A stretch of DNA of 64,000 bases, taken from assembly GCA_021203205.1 (NCBI GenBank), contig JAJQBQ010000018.1, positions 1 through 64,000 on the forward strand. The letters are read 5' to 3'. The notes below the pieces were generated by a model. It was not told the origin of the DNA. It worked only from the letters and a program-made list of their open reading frames with translations, and made no database searches. Below are positions 52,416 through 60,865 of this stretch, piece by piece. Position 1 is the first letter of the stretch; each line of letters opens with the position of its first letter. Source of the stretch: Lachnospiraceae bacterium. Lineage in GTDB: Bacteria; Bacillota; Clostridia; Lachnospirales; Lachnospiraceae. A program made the position numbers and the translations under genes.

Positions 52416-54254
52416 ATGAAAAAATTATTGGAAACTTTCCAAAATCAACCACGCAAACCTTTCGAAAACATCAGTCGCCGTGCATTTTTTGCCGTGCTGA
52501 TTTTGGCATGTATCTTTTTCTCCCTGCCTGGTGTGTCTGGCTGCACAAGTGCGGGCAGCCAGAATGAAAAAGAAGGAGCAGTTCCCCAGGGCAGTGTCGA
52601 CAGCAATGGAACATCTGGAACATCCGCCACTTCCACCACGAGTCAGGAGGAAATCGACGCGGTTCATCTGGACGGCGGCGGTTTTACCGTGGACTGGCAC
52701 GAGGAGGTGGAGCTTACGGATGACCTGGCACTGCCGGAAGAGGAGCTTCCGGTGGCGTACCGGGAGACGGCGGAATATCTCTTTGCCATCTATGAGGATC
52801 ACGTTGTCATCGAGCGGTACCTGGGAAATGCCACGCATGTCACCATTCCGTCGGAATATGAGGGGCTGCCGGTGACGGAGATCGGCGGGGAGAAAATCTG
52901 CTGTGATGGTGTATCGCTGGATGCTTTCCGTGGAACTGCTGTCGAAGAGGTGGTGATCCCGGAAAGTGTCACCCGGATCGGGGAGGGGGCGTTTCGGGGA
53001 TGCGAACACCTGACGAGCCTGACGATCCCGGAAAGTGTCACCTGGATCGGCGGCGCGGCGTTTTACGGTACGCCGTGGTATGATTCGCTGAACGATGAAT
53101 TTGTGATCGTGGGGGACGGCCTGCTGATCAAATACAACGGAACCGACGCGGATGTGGTCATTCCGGATGGGGTAAAGGGAATCTACGGTGCGTTTGACGA
53201 CAATGAGAACCTTACTTCAGTGACCATTCCGGAGAGTGTGACGCAGATTTTGTGGGATGCTTTCAGTGGCTGCGCCGCACTCACGGAGGTGTATATCCCG
53301 GAAAGCGTTTCCCTCATCGGGGATAATGCCTTTAACGGGTGCAAGGCGCTTGCGAAAGTCAGCGGAGGCGCGGGGATCACGCAGATCGGAGCTTATGCCT
53401 TCAGTTACAATGATGCGCTTTCTGACTTTACTTTCGGAGAGCGGGTGGAGGAGATCGGCTACTGCGCATTTTTTCAGTGCACGGCCCTCACGGAGGTGGA
53501 TTTCCCCGACAGCCTTCGCATCATCGGCGACCAGGCATTTCAAAACTGTTCCGCGCTTGCCACAGTGAAGAACGGGAAAAACGTGATCGCGGTGGGCTAT
53601 TGGGCCTTCGATGATACGCCATGGCTGGAGGCACAGACGGACTATTATGTAGTGGTTGGCAAAAATGTGCTGATCGAATACAACGGCAAAGATAAAGACC
53701 TGGTGCTGCCGGACACCATCACTTACCTGGGCGGCGCATTCAGCGCCATGGAAGAGCTCGACGAACTTACATCCATCGTCATCCCGGAAAGTGTCCGCGG
53801 CATCGCCGCCCGCGCTCTGGACAGCCAGATGTATCTGGCATCCATCACCATCGAAGGGGATCGCGTGACCTGCGGCGATAACAGCCTTGCCTGCGATCAT
53901 CTGACACAGGTGAACCTGCCGGAAAATCTCACCGTTCTTCCGGCGTACCTGCTGACCCGCGCAGACATCACGGAAATTCAGATCCCGGACACGGTGGTGC
54001 TCATCGGAGAAAATGCATTTGACAGCTGCGCTTACCTTACAGAGGTAACCATCCCGGAAGCCTGTGTGATGGTGGATGAATATGCCTTCGCAAACTGCGA
54101 AAGCCTTGGGGAAGTCTGGATTTTAAATGAAGAGACTTATCTGGCGGAGGGGATCTTTGAAGGCTGCCCCGAGGAACTCGTCATTCACGGGTATGCAGGG
54201 TCCACGGCGGAGGAGTACGCAGCGGAGTATGGGATCGAGTTTGAGGGGATTTGA
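52416..54254 (+). CDS. BspA-like leucine-rich repeat lipoprotein (module 2)
   Basis: The 612-residue protein has a long signal peptide and lipobox VSGC with the cysteine at residue 43. After a Gly/Ser/Thr-rich linker it has about fifteen LRR_5 (BspA/TpLRR) repeats of the form IPESVTRIGEGAFRGCEHLTS. Repeats are interrupted twice by segments with PWYDSLNDEFVIVGDGLLIKYNG-like sequence, which occur in many such proteins. These surface proteins bind host or bacterial ligands. AGGAGGGG precedes the ATG at 52416. Its place between permeases and ATPase suggests it is the binding component or a surface sensor for the module. Confidence 0.88.
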   Translation: MKKLLETFQNQPRKPFENISRRAFFAVLILACIFFSLPGVSGCTSAGSQNEKEGAVPQGSVDSNGTSGTSATSTTSQEEIDAVHLDGGGFTVDWHEEVELTDDLALPEEELPVAYRETAEYLFAIYEDHVVIERYLGNATHVTIPSEYEGLPVTEIGGEKICCDGVSLDAFRGTAVEEVVIPESVTRIGEGAFRGCEHLTSLTIPESVTWIGGAAFYGTPWYDSLNDEFVIVGDGLLIKYNGTDADVVIPDGVKGIYGAFDDNENLTSVTIPESVTQILWDAFSGCAALTEVYIPESVSLIGDNAFNGCKALAKVSGGAGITQIGAYAFSYNDALSDFTFGERVEEIGYCAFFQCTALTEVDFPDSLRIIGDQAFQNCSALATVKNGKNVIAVGYWAFDDTPWLEAQTDYYVVVGKNVLIEYNGKDKDLVLPDTITYLGGAFSAMEELDELTSIVIPESVRGIAARALDSQMYLASITIEGDRVTCGDNSLACDHLTQVNLPENLTVLPAYLLTRADITEIQIPDTVVLIGENAFDSCAYLTEVTIPEACVMVDEYAFANCESLGEVWILNEETYLAEGIFEGCPEELVIHGYAGSTAEEYAAEYGIEFEGI

Positions 54255-54320
54255 GTGAAATCCCCGGTGGCATGCATGAACTTTAAAATGGAGTTTTAAA
54301 GAAATGTGGGGAGACGGAAA

Positions 54321-54962
54321 ATGAATCAGGAATATATCATAGAAGTATCGAATGTAAAAAAATATTTCCGGGAGACGAAGGCGCTGGATGACGTGTCCAT
54401 CAGCTTCGAGCGGGGAAAAATCCACGGCATTATCGGCAGGAACGGCAGCGGGAAAACCGTCCTGCTTAAGTGCATCTGCGGACTCACCCCGGTCACCTCC
54501 GGCGCCGTGCTGGTGGACGGAAAAAGAGTGGGAAAGGATGTGGAGATCCCGAAAAACATCGGTGCCCTCATTGAACACCCGGGCTTTATCCGGGAATACA
54601 GCGGCCTGGCGAACCTGAAATTCCTCGCTGGCCTGACGGGAAAAATTGACACGGAGAAGCTGAGCGAACTCATGGAGTCTGTGGAGCTTGACCCGAAATC
54701 CAGAAAAAAGGTGAGCAGGTATTCGCTGGGAATGCAGCAGCGGCTGGGCATCGCCCAGGCGATCATGGACGACCCAGACATCCTCATTCTGGACGAGCCG
54801 ACAAACGGACTTGACAACAGAGGCGTGGGCTGGTTTCGAGAGATGCTGTTAAAAAAGAAAGAAGAGGGAAAGACCGTGCTGATTGCCAGCCATAACAGTG
54901 CGGATATTGAACTCCTGTGTGATACGGTGTGTGAGATGGATGCGGGGAAGATATTGCACTGA
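54321..54962 (+). CDS. ABC transporter ATPase (module 2)
   Basis: The 213-residue ATPase has Walker A (GRNGSGKTV), signature YSLGMQQRL, Walker B (ILILDEPTNGLD) and the switch His (ASHNSAD). The GRNGSGKT and YSLGMRQR-type pattern is shared with the module 3 ATPase at 62056, which is a close paralogue. ATG at 54321 follows GGGGAGACGG; GTG at 54306 is open but poor. It should power the two permeases at 50519 and 51331. Confidence 0.92.
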   Translation: MNQEYIIEVSNVKKYFRETKALDDVSISFERGKIHGIIGRNGSGKTVLLKCICGLTPVTSGAVLVDGKRVGKDVEIPKNIGALIEHPGFIREYSGLANLKFLAGLTGKIDTEKLSELMESVELDPKSRKKVSRYSLGMQQRLGIAQAIMDDPDILILDEPTNGLDNRGVGWFREMLLKKKEEGKTVLIASHNSADIELLCDTVCEMDAGKILH

Positions 54963-55107
54963 TATGGAAATGAAAAGCCAGGGTTCGGCCATCCGTGCAG
55001 CGGTATTCCTGAGATATTCTGCAATTTCTGACAAAACAAAAAGATCACCGTGAAAGAACCCGCCAGATAAGGGTATTCTTTCATGGCATCCGCATGAAAG
55101 GGGAGCC

Positions 55108-56361
55108 ATGAGAAAAAAGAAAAATATAAGTTTTCTGATAATGTGTATGCTTTTTGTGTTTTGCTTCGCAGACTGTAGTCAGACTGAGCCGGACACGGAA
55201 ACAGACGCAGCCCATACAGTAACCAGAGCAAATGAGTCCGACGCAACGGAGACCGAAACACAGGCAGAAATCGTCGGGACACCGGAGGAGATCCTGGCCG
55301 CAGTGGACTGGGATTCGGAGCATATCGAATGTACTCTGACAGATCGCTTTGCCATAGACGCGGATGTTCCAACGAAATCCGCTTATGAGGGTGAATTCGG
55401 ATTGTTTGGCTATACGTTAAATGATATGGGATTAAATGAGGGACTTGACAGTGAGGGAGTTCTGGAAATGAGCCGGGGGCTGGCAAAAACGGGCGATGCG
55501 TTGACCGGAGGAACAGTGGCTGACAATTTTAAAAATTATGAGGAAAGAGAAGCGGAACTCGAAGAAAAAGGAGACAATTCCGGGCTGGAAGCACTTACAG
55601 ATGCTTTTTTGAGGTCGCTGTGCTGGACAAGTAAATATAGATGGCAATATGATCTGGGCCTTTCAAGAGGCGATTACAGTGACTGGCAATCGCCCCGTAC
55701 TTACAATCTCAGGAAGCACTACCCGTATTACATCAGTGGCCGATATGATGAGAATCTGATTACACAGCGGGCAGAGGAAGTTGCGGAAACGTTTACCGAA
55801 TATATTTTTTTTGACGAATATACTTATGAATGCGCCACAGTCGACGGAGAACTCTGTAGTGACATCATGGAATTTTATGACAGGTTTGGCTGGAGCTTTG
55901 AAACATCTGTTTTCCACCAATATTCGGAAAATATGGATACAAGATACGAAATTACACTGTATCCGGTCATTGACCGGGGGATTTGTCTGATGAATAATTA
56001 CAATCCCTACAGCACTAGCTGGTACAACGATGTCATATTTTATTTGAACAGTGACTATGAAATCTATTACGTTGCCGGTGAGAATGATCTGTTGGTAGAT
56101 GATTCGGCGTATGCATACACAGAAATCATGAGCCTTCAGGACATTTTGTTGCAGTTTTATAATGACTGCGATGCAAAGGAAAATATCACCGTACTGAAAG
56201 TGCGGCTGTGTTATGCCGCGCGAGGGGGCGAAGAGGAACAAGAATCGTATCTTGAGCCCTGCTGGTGGATTCAGTATGCCTGCTCAGACGTAGTAAACGG
56301 CGATGCAGACAATACGGCGTACTGGGCTGTGACCGGGGAAAAGATTTATAACGGGTGTTGA
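55108..56361 (+). CDS. Putative lipoprotein of unknown function (module 2)
   Basis: The 417-residue protein has a signal peptide with FADC at residues 20-23. The residue before the cysteine is Asp, which is unusual, so lipid attachment is uncertain. A Thr/Glu/Asp-rich linker follows. The folded part has many aromatic residues and ends with CWWIQYACSD and YWAVTGEKIYNG, a pattern like the lipoprotein at 5008. The GGGGAG before the ATG is good. It closes module 2, whose transcript probably ends nearby. Function unknown. Confidence 0.75.
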   Translation: MRKKKNISFLIMCMLFVFCFADCSQTEPDTETDAAHTVTRANESDATETETQAEIVGTPEEILAAVDWDSEHIECTLTDRFAIDADVPTKSAYEGEFGLFGYTLNDMGLNEGLDSEGVLEMSRGLAKTGDALTGGTVADNFKNYEEREAELEEKGDNSGLEALTDAFLRSLCWTSKYRWQYDLGLSRGDYSDWQSPRTYNLRKHYPYYISGRYDENLITQRAEEVAETFTEYIFFDEYTYECATVDGELCSDIMEFYDRFGWSFETSVFHQYSENMDTRYEITLYPVIDRGICLMNNYNPYSTSWYNDVIFYLNSDYEIYYVAGENDLLVDDSAYAYTEIMSLQDILLQFYNDCDAKENITVLKVRLCYAARGGEEEQESYLEPCWWIQYACSDVVNGDADNTAYWAVTGEKIYNGC

Positions 56362-56504
56362 AGGGAAATTATTAAGCTGTATTCGCAAATGTAAGGAACG
56401 CAGCTCATGCGGAACCCGGCACAAGAAAATCGCCATTTTAAAAATTTCGGGTTGAATCTTTGATAAAATCTCGATAGAATGCTGACAAAAATGGAGGTGT
56501 GACC

Positions 56505-56765
56505 ATGGCTCAAATATGTCCCGTTTCCGACTTAAGGAATAAATTTACTGAAATTGAAAAGCTGCTTAATGAAGGCCAGACCGTTTATTTTACTAAAAAT
56601 GTCGATGATGACAGGGTGGTGTTCAATTTGGGACAGAATTCTGAGCTTACGGATGAGGTTGAGATGAAACTGGATGAGGCCGACAGGCAGGCAACATCCA
56701 CAACTGAGCGTTTATCGCATCAGACTGTATTTGCAAACGCAAGGGGAGCAGCCCATGCAAAATGA
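56505..56765 (+). CDS. Phd/YefM-family antitoxin, orphan
   Basis: The 86-residue protein begins MAQICPVSDLRNKFTEIEKLLNEGQ, the Phd/YefM DNA-binding start, and continues with LTDEVEMKLDEADRQA. It starts at an ATG with GGAGG upstream. The usual toxin gene should overlap the end: an ATG at 56756 opens only MQNEKVIS and then stops. Hence the toxin appears lost. The antitoxin is intact. Confidence 0.85.
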   Translation: MAQICPVSDLRNKFTEIEKLLNEGQTVYFTKNVDDDRVVFNLGQNSELTDEVEMKLDEADRQATSTTERLSHQTVFANARGAAHAK

Positions 56766-56800
56766 AAAAGTTATAAGTTAAGGAAGAATAACAGCGCTCA

Positions 56801-56831
56801 AAGCCTGTCCGAATCAAAATCGGACGGGCTT
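56801..56831 (+). terminator. Rho-independent terminator of the antitoxin locus
   Basis: AAGCCTGTCCGA (56801-56812) and TCGGACGGGCTT (56820-56831) form a 12-bp stem with one G-T pair and a 7-nt loop, followed by TTATC. Between here and 57162 only the promoter motif of module 3 is visible. Confidence 0.75.
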
Positions 56832-56930
56832 TATCTATGGAAAGAGGTTTTATATCTCTTGTATATACCGGAGCATATAGAAATAAACTATATTATCATT
56901 TTTGAAAAATATAAAAATTATAAGAAAGCT

Positions 56931-56968
56931 GTGTTATATTTGTCTGAAAAAGTTGTCTTATATAGTAG
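56931..56968 (+). promoter_or_regulatory. ECF-type promoter motif, copy 3
   Basis: GTGTTATATT, CTGAAAAAG and TGTCTTATATAGTAGGG (TGTC at 56954). The first and second blocks have the same spacing as in copy 2. The sigma gene begins about 190 nt later. Confidence 0.6.
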
Positions 56969-57162
56969 GGAGTTTGGCGTTTGCACCACAGGACTGAATG
57001 ACAGAAAGCATCAGATGAGTATTCCGGGCTATTTCATCAGATATGGAGCTTGATGGCAAGCAGGTATCTTCAAATGAAAACAGACAGACGTATGCAGGGG
57101 AGAATTGTGAAAAATCCCTCTGAGGCGCTGATTTTTGATAAATTAAGGAAAGCAGGGAAACC

Positions 57163-57738
57163 ATGGAAGACAGGGAGATCATCGATCTCTACTGGGAGCG
57201 CAATGAGAAGGCGATCAGGGAGACAATGAAAAAATACGGCGCTTTGTGCCACGGCATCGCCCAGAATATTCTTGCCAGCCGCGAGGATGCCGCGGAATGC
57301 GTCAATGATGTCTGGCTAAAGGCGTGGGATTCCATGCCGCCGCAGCGGCCGAACAGCCTGAGGGCATGGCTCTGCCAGGTGGTGCGAAATGTTGCGCTGA
57401 ACCGCTGGAAGAAGGAACACGCCATGAAGCGATATGACGAAACGAAGCAGATGTGCAGCATGGAGCAGATGGCAGAGGAACTTCAGGAGTGCGTTCCCTC
57501 ACCGGATGATACGGAGCGGGCGCTGGACGCAAAGGAACTGAGCGCGTACTTAAGTCAGTGGCTTCGCGACCTGCCGCAGGCCGACCGCATCCTGTTTATG
57601 CGCAGATATTGGTATGGCGAGCAGGTAAAAGATCTGGCGAAGGAGCGCGGTGAATCTCCGGCCGGCGTTGCCATGCGGCTGATGCGGCTGCGGACGAAGC
57701 TGAAAGAATCGCTGGAAGAGGAAGGGTATCGGCTGTAG
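57163..57738 (+). CDS. ECF-family RNA polymerase sigma factor (module 3)
   Basis: The 191-residue paralogue opens MEDREIIDLYWERNEKAI. Region 2 has DAAECVNDVWLKAWDSMPP, and region 4 has LFMRRYWYGEQVKDLAKERGE. The gene ends within the first copy of a 40-bp tandem duplication that includes its stop codon. AAGGAAAG lies upstream. The anti-sigma gene begins about 170 bp after. Confidence 0.93.
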   Translation: MEDREIIDLYWERNEKAIRETMKKYGALCHGIAQNILASREDAAECVNDVWLKAWDSMPPQRPNSLRAWLCQVVRNVALNRWKKEHAMKRYDETKQMCSMEQMAEELQECVPSPDDTERALDAKELSAYLSQWLRDLPQADRILFMRRYWYGEQVKDLAKERGESPAGVAMRLMRLRTKLKESLEEEGYRL

Positions 57739-57805
57739 CTCAAAAGAATCGCCGGAAGAGGAAGGGTATCGGCTGTAGCTCAAAAGAAACGTCGGAAAAG
57801 GAAGA
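57703..57805 (+). repeat. 40-bp tandem duplication across the sigma stop codon
   Basis: Units at 57703-57742 and 57743-57782 differ by one base; a diverged partial follows from 57783. The first unit holds the last codons and the TAG of the sigma gene. The second repeats the same stop codon in the non-coding region. Confidence 0.92.
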
Positions 57806-57906
57806 GGGGCGATTTTGACTGCGGATGAAGAATCTGGTGTCATACTTTGAAAATCGGTATCATCGGATGGATATATTAATCTATAGAATTCGAAATGAGG
57901 TAATTT

Positions 57907-58866
57907 ATGAGTGAGGAAGTCGAAAAATTATATAACGGTCTGACCTATATTGACGATGACCTGATCCTTGAGGCAGGGGAACCTGCGCGGTCGGATCATT
58001 GGAAGGCACATCAGGCTCGAAATTTTGCGGGAAAAGCAGGCAGTAAGTTTAAAACCGTCTTTGTCCGTGTCGCAGTGGCCTGCCTGGTTCTTATGATCTC
58101 CATGGCGACGGTGCTTGCGGCTTCACCGGCACTGAGGGAGATGGTGGAAGAGATGGTCGTGGGCTTTTCGGGTACAGGCATTCAGGTTTCCATAGTCCGC
58201 GATGACGATGGAACGTCTGCAGATTCCGAAGAAGAAAAAGCGCTGCCCGCCGTGACCCTGGGATGGCTGCCGGAGGGCGGCACGCTCACCGTGGACGAGT
58301 CAGATCCGGCTGTGCGCATCCTGAATGTAGCGTATGCGGACGGGGCTTCCGTGGAGGTCTGCGTGGGTGATTTTTGGGTCTCGACCCTTGTGGGCGGCAC
58401 GACAGAGATCGAAGGGATAGACGAGGATGACATTGAGGCTGCGATATCGGAGGAGAACGGAGGAGCTGAGAACTCAGGGGCAAATAATAGAGACGAGGAA
58501 GGGGATATTGAGAGCTCAGAGGTAAATAATGGAGACGAGGAAGGAGATGCTGAGAGTTTAGGGGTAGATAATGGGGACAAGGGAAGAGATGTTGAGAGCA
58601 CAGAGGTGAATAGCGGGGACAAGGATGGAACCGCAGAAAAAAATGAAGCAGAAGAAGGAGCGGAAGGAGAAAATAACGAAGAGGATACCAGAACATCGGA
58701 GGGGTTTATTCAAATACAAGATCACGAGGCTGTCATAAGCGTCTGGAAAGATCAGATTTTGATTTTCTGGTACGAGGATGAGTATGATGTGATGGTCAGT
58801 GTCCACACACAGGGGATTGATGAGAAAGATGCCAAAAAAATTGCGGAGGAGATGGTGATCGAGTGA
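57907..58866 (+). CDS. Membrane anti-sigma factor with repeat linker (module 3)
   Basis: The 319-residue protein has the shared motif LYNGLTYIDDDLILEAGEP at the start, a membrane helix (about 52-72), an outside domain with LGWLPEGGTL (as in the module 1 protein: LTWLPNGGTI) and a DUF4367-like ending (IQIQDHEAVISV, then WYEDEYDVMVS). Between these lies a linker of 14-residue acidic repeats (residues 185-240). The module 1 anti-sigma has no such linker. GAGG at 57896-57899 precedes the ATG. It probably senses an envelope signal and holds the sigma factor. Confidence 0.82.
   Translation: MSEEVEKLYNGLTYIDDDLILEAGEPARSDHWKAHQARNFAGKAGSKFKTVFVRVAVACLVLMISMATVLAASPALREMVEEMVVGFSGTGIQVSIVRDDDGTSADSEEEKALPAVTLGWLPEGGTLTVDESDPAVRILNVAYADGASVEVCVGDFWVSTLVGGTTEIEGIDEDDIEAAISEENGGAENSGANNRDEEGDIESSEVNNGDEEGDAESLGVDNGDKGRDVESTEVNSGDKDGTAEKNEAEEGAEGENNEEDTRTSEGFIQIQDHEAVISVWKDQILIFWYEDEYDVMVSVHTQGIDEKDAKKIAEEMVIE
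58459..58626 (+). repeat. 42-bp in-frame tandem repeat, 4 copies
   Basis: Units start at 58459, 58501, 58543 and 58585, each encoding 14 residues such as GDIESSEVNNGDEE. A degenerate acidic fifth unit follows to 58668. Asn, Asp, Glu, Gly and Ser dominate. Confidence 0.9.
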
Positions 58867-59138
58867 TCTGCAATCTTTGGTGTCATGATACTTTTTTTCT
58901 TTCGTGTTATATCGCAGTATGATACAGGGATATAGAGTCGCGATTTTTTGCAGTCTGGAAGAAAAGCTTCCTTTATTATAATAAATCTGAAATGTTATGT
59001 CGAAAAGGAATATGCCTTTGCGAGAAACAGTGTCTAAAAACAGGGAACCAGATAATGAGGTGGATACTACACTAATTCACGTGTCCACTGTTATAGGTAT
59101 ATTATGCGATGAGAGCACCAGGGAGGATGTCTATTGAT

Positions 59139-59846
59139 ATGAAGAAATTTTTCATGACCGCCACAGGAGTTTTCCTGATATTCCTTCTTGCGGGGCTTAT
59201 GCTAAGGCGCGGTTACACCGAAATCCGTTTTCAGGATCCGGAGGTTCTGGCCGATTTCGTGCGAAGCCCGTTTGAAAGTGAAGAAGGTTACGAAGGTTCC
59301 TACGTGGAGCCTTACACGGTAGAAACGGATTACGGTACAATGACCTACGGCGGATACACGGAAGGAATGCCGTCGCAGGCAGAGCAGATCAGGGAAGAAT
59401 TGGACGGTGCCGACATTGTGGTAAAGGCAAGGGCGACCGGTGACGTCCGGATCCTGGCCGGTGTCGTGTGCCAGACCGTTCAGGTGGAGGAAGTGTTGCG
59501 GGGCGAAGTTTTCCGGGAAAAGCTGACGGTCATTTCGCAGCGGGAAACTGTGACGATCGACGGGGAGTTGAAAGTCCTGGGCGGCTACACGAACTGGATG
59601 ACGGAAGACGGGGAGTATCTGGTATTCCTAAAAGAATACAGCGCACTTGCCGGGAAATATTACCTGGCAGATGGGGCGGGCGTGGGTTATTTCGCTCTGA
59701 CGGACGTGGAGAATGAGATCGTGGAGTATCATGCGGCATGGGCGTGCGGGGCGGAAAACGAATTTTTTGCCTGCACACAGGAGGCGCTACAGGATCTGTT
59801 GGATATTAAACGGGAAAATTTGAAGAAATTTGGGTTGGGCGGGTGA
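59139..59846 (+). CDS. Membrane-anchored extracytoplasmic protein (module 3)
   Basis: The 235-residue protein has one N-terminal helix (about residues 5-22) and an outside domain with ADIVVKARATGDV and VQVEEVLRGEV, resembling beta-barrel folds seen in several extracytoplasmic proteins. I do not name a family. ATG at 59139 is the best start; GGGAGG is 12 nt upstream. An ATG at 59127 abuts the site. It lies between anti-sigma and permease and may be the module's ligand-binding part. The spacer 58867-59138 holds no gene. Confidence 0.72.
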   Translation: MKKFFMTATGVFLIFLLAGLMLRRGYTEIRFQDPEVLADFVRSPFESEEGYEGSYVEPYTVETDYGTMTYGGYTEGMPSQAEQIREELDGADIVVKARATGDVRILAGVVCQTVQVEEVLRGEVFREKLTVISQRETVTIDGELKVLGGYTNWMTEDGEYLVFLKEYSALAGKYYLADGAGVGYFALTDVENEIVEYHAAWACGAENEFFACTQEALQDLLDIKRENLKKFGLGG

Positions 59847-59957
59847 GAAAGAATGGCACCCAAAGTTCGGAAGAACCGAAACTTATTTCATCTTAAGACC
59901 GTCGTCTTGTAAGATTGTCAGGCAGGAAACTTCTATTAATGAGGAAAGGAGACAGCC

Positions 59958-60791
59958 ATGTTTCGCTTGTTAAAAACAGATATTCATATACTGATGAGAA
60001 AGAAGGGGTTCCAAGCCACCTTCCTTTTACTCATGGTTTACGCGCTTGGCACGTCGATTTATTACGCGTATCAGCAGCAGGGGCTGGATGCCTCCGAATT
60101 GTACCATCCAGCCATCCTTTCAGCCATCAATTCGGATGCCAGGCATGCGGCGCTGTTTGCCACGTGGTTCCCCATTCTCGCCGTGCTGCCTGCCGGATTT
60201 TCCCTTGCGGGAGAGCAGAAAGCGGGAACCGATATCTTTCTGATGACGCGGGCCGGAGGCAGAAATTATTATGGTTCAAAGCTGCTTGCAGGTTTTCTGG
60301 TCAGTTTTGTGACATTTACGCTCCCGTTTCTGCTGGAGGTGGCGTTCCAGATGATCATTTTTCCACAGGGTGGAGGAAATACCATGACAGGATGGCCCAT
60401 GTACTCGCCAACCTATCTGGAATATTCCGAACGTTTTATTTTTGGTGGACTCTACAGGATCAGCCCGTATCTGTATTATGCAGTTCACCTGCTGCTTCTG
60501 GGGACGTTCGCCGGGTGTGGTGCAGTCTTCGTATTGGGCATATCAACGTTTCGCCTGAAGTTTCAGGCACTCCTTTTCGTGCCGTTGTATCTGTTTCTGT
60601 ATGTGGTGGGTCAGGTAGCACCATTAATTTTCGATTTTACAACGAACCTGAACTGGTATCTGCTGGCCTATGATGCCGTGGAGGGAAAACAGCCGGCGTA
60701 TTATATTGGACTGATGGTGGTCATGCTGGTGACCGGATGTCTGCTTACGGCAGTCAATTTCAGGCGGAGCGTGGGGACTGCCAGAAGGTGA
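59958..60791 (+). CDS. ABC-2-like permease, subunit A (module 3)
   Basis: The 277-residue protein starts MFRLLKTDIHILMRKKGFQATFLLL, the basic ABC-2 start, followed by about six helices and an outside loop near residues 145-165. AAAGGAGA precedes the ATG. It partners the permease at 60866 and the ATPase at 62056. The order sigma, anti-sigma, extracytoplasmic protein, permeases, ATPase resembles module 2 with the surface protein moved forward. Confidence 0.82.
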   Translation: MFRLLKTDIHILMRKKGFQATFLLLMVYALGTSIYYAYQQQGLDASELYHPAILSAINSDARHAALFATWFPILAVLPAGFSLAGEQKAGTDIFLMTRAGGRNYYGSKLLAGFLVSFVTFTLPFLLEVAFQMIIFPQGGGNTMTGWPMYSPTYLEYSERFIFGGLYRISPYLYYAVHLLLLGTFAGCGAVFVLGISTFRLKFQALLFVPLYLFLYVVGQVAPLIFDFTTNLNWYLLAYDAVEGKQPAYYIGLMVVMLVTGCLLTAVNFRRSVGTARR

Positions 60792-60865
60792 AAGTCGATT
60801 GCTTATAAATACATGCTTCGAATTTACTTTGATTCGCACCATCACAGAAAACGAGGGAGATAAAT

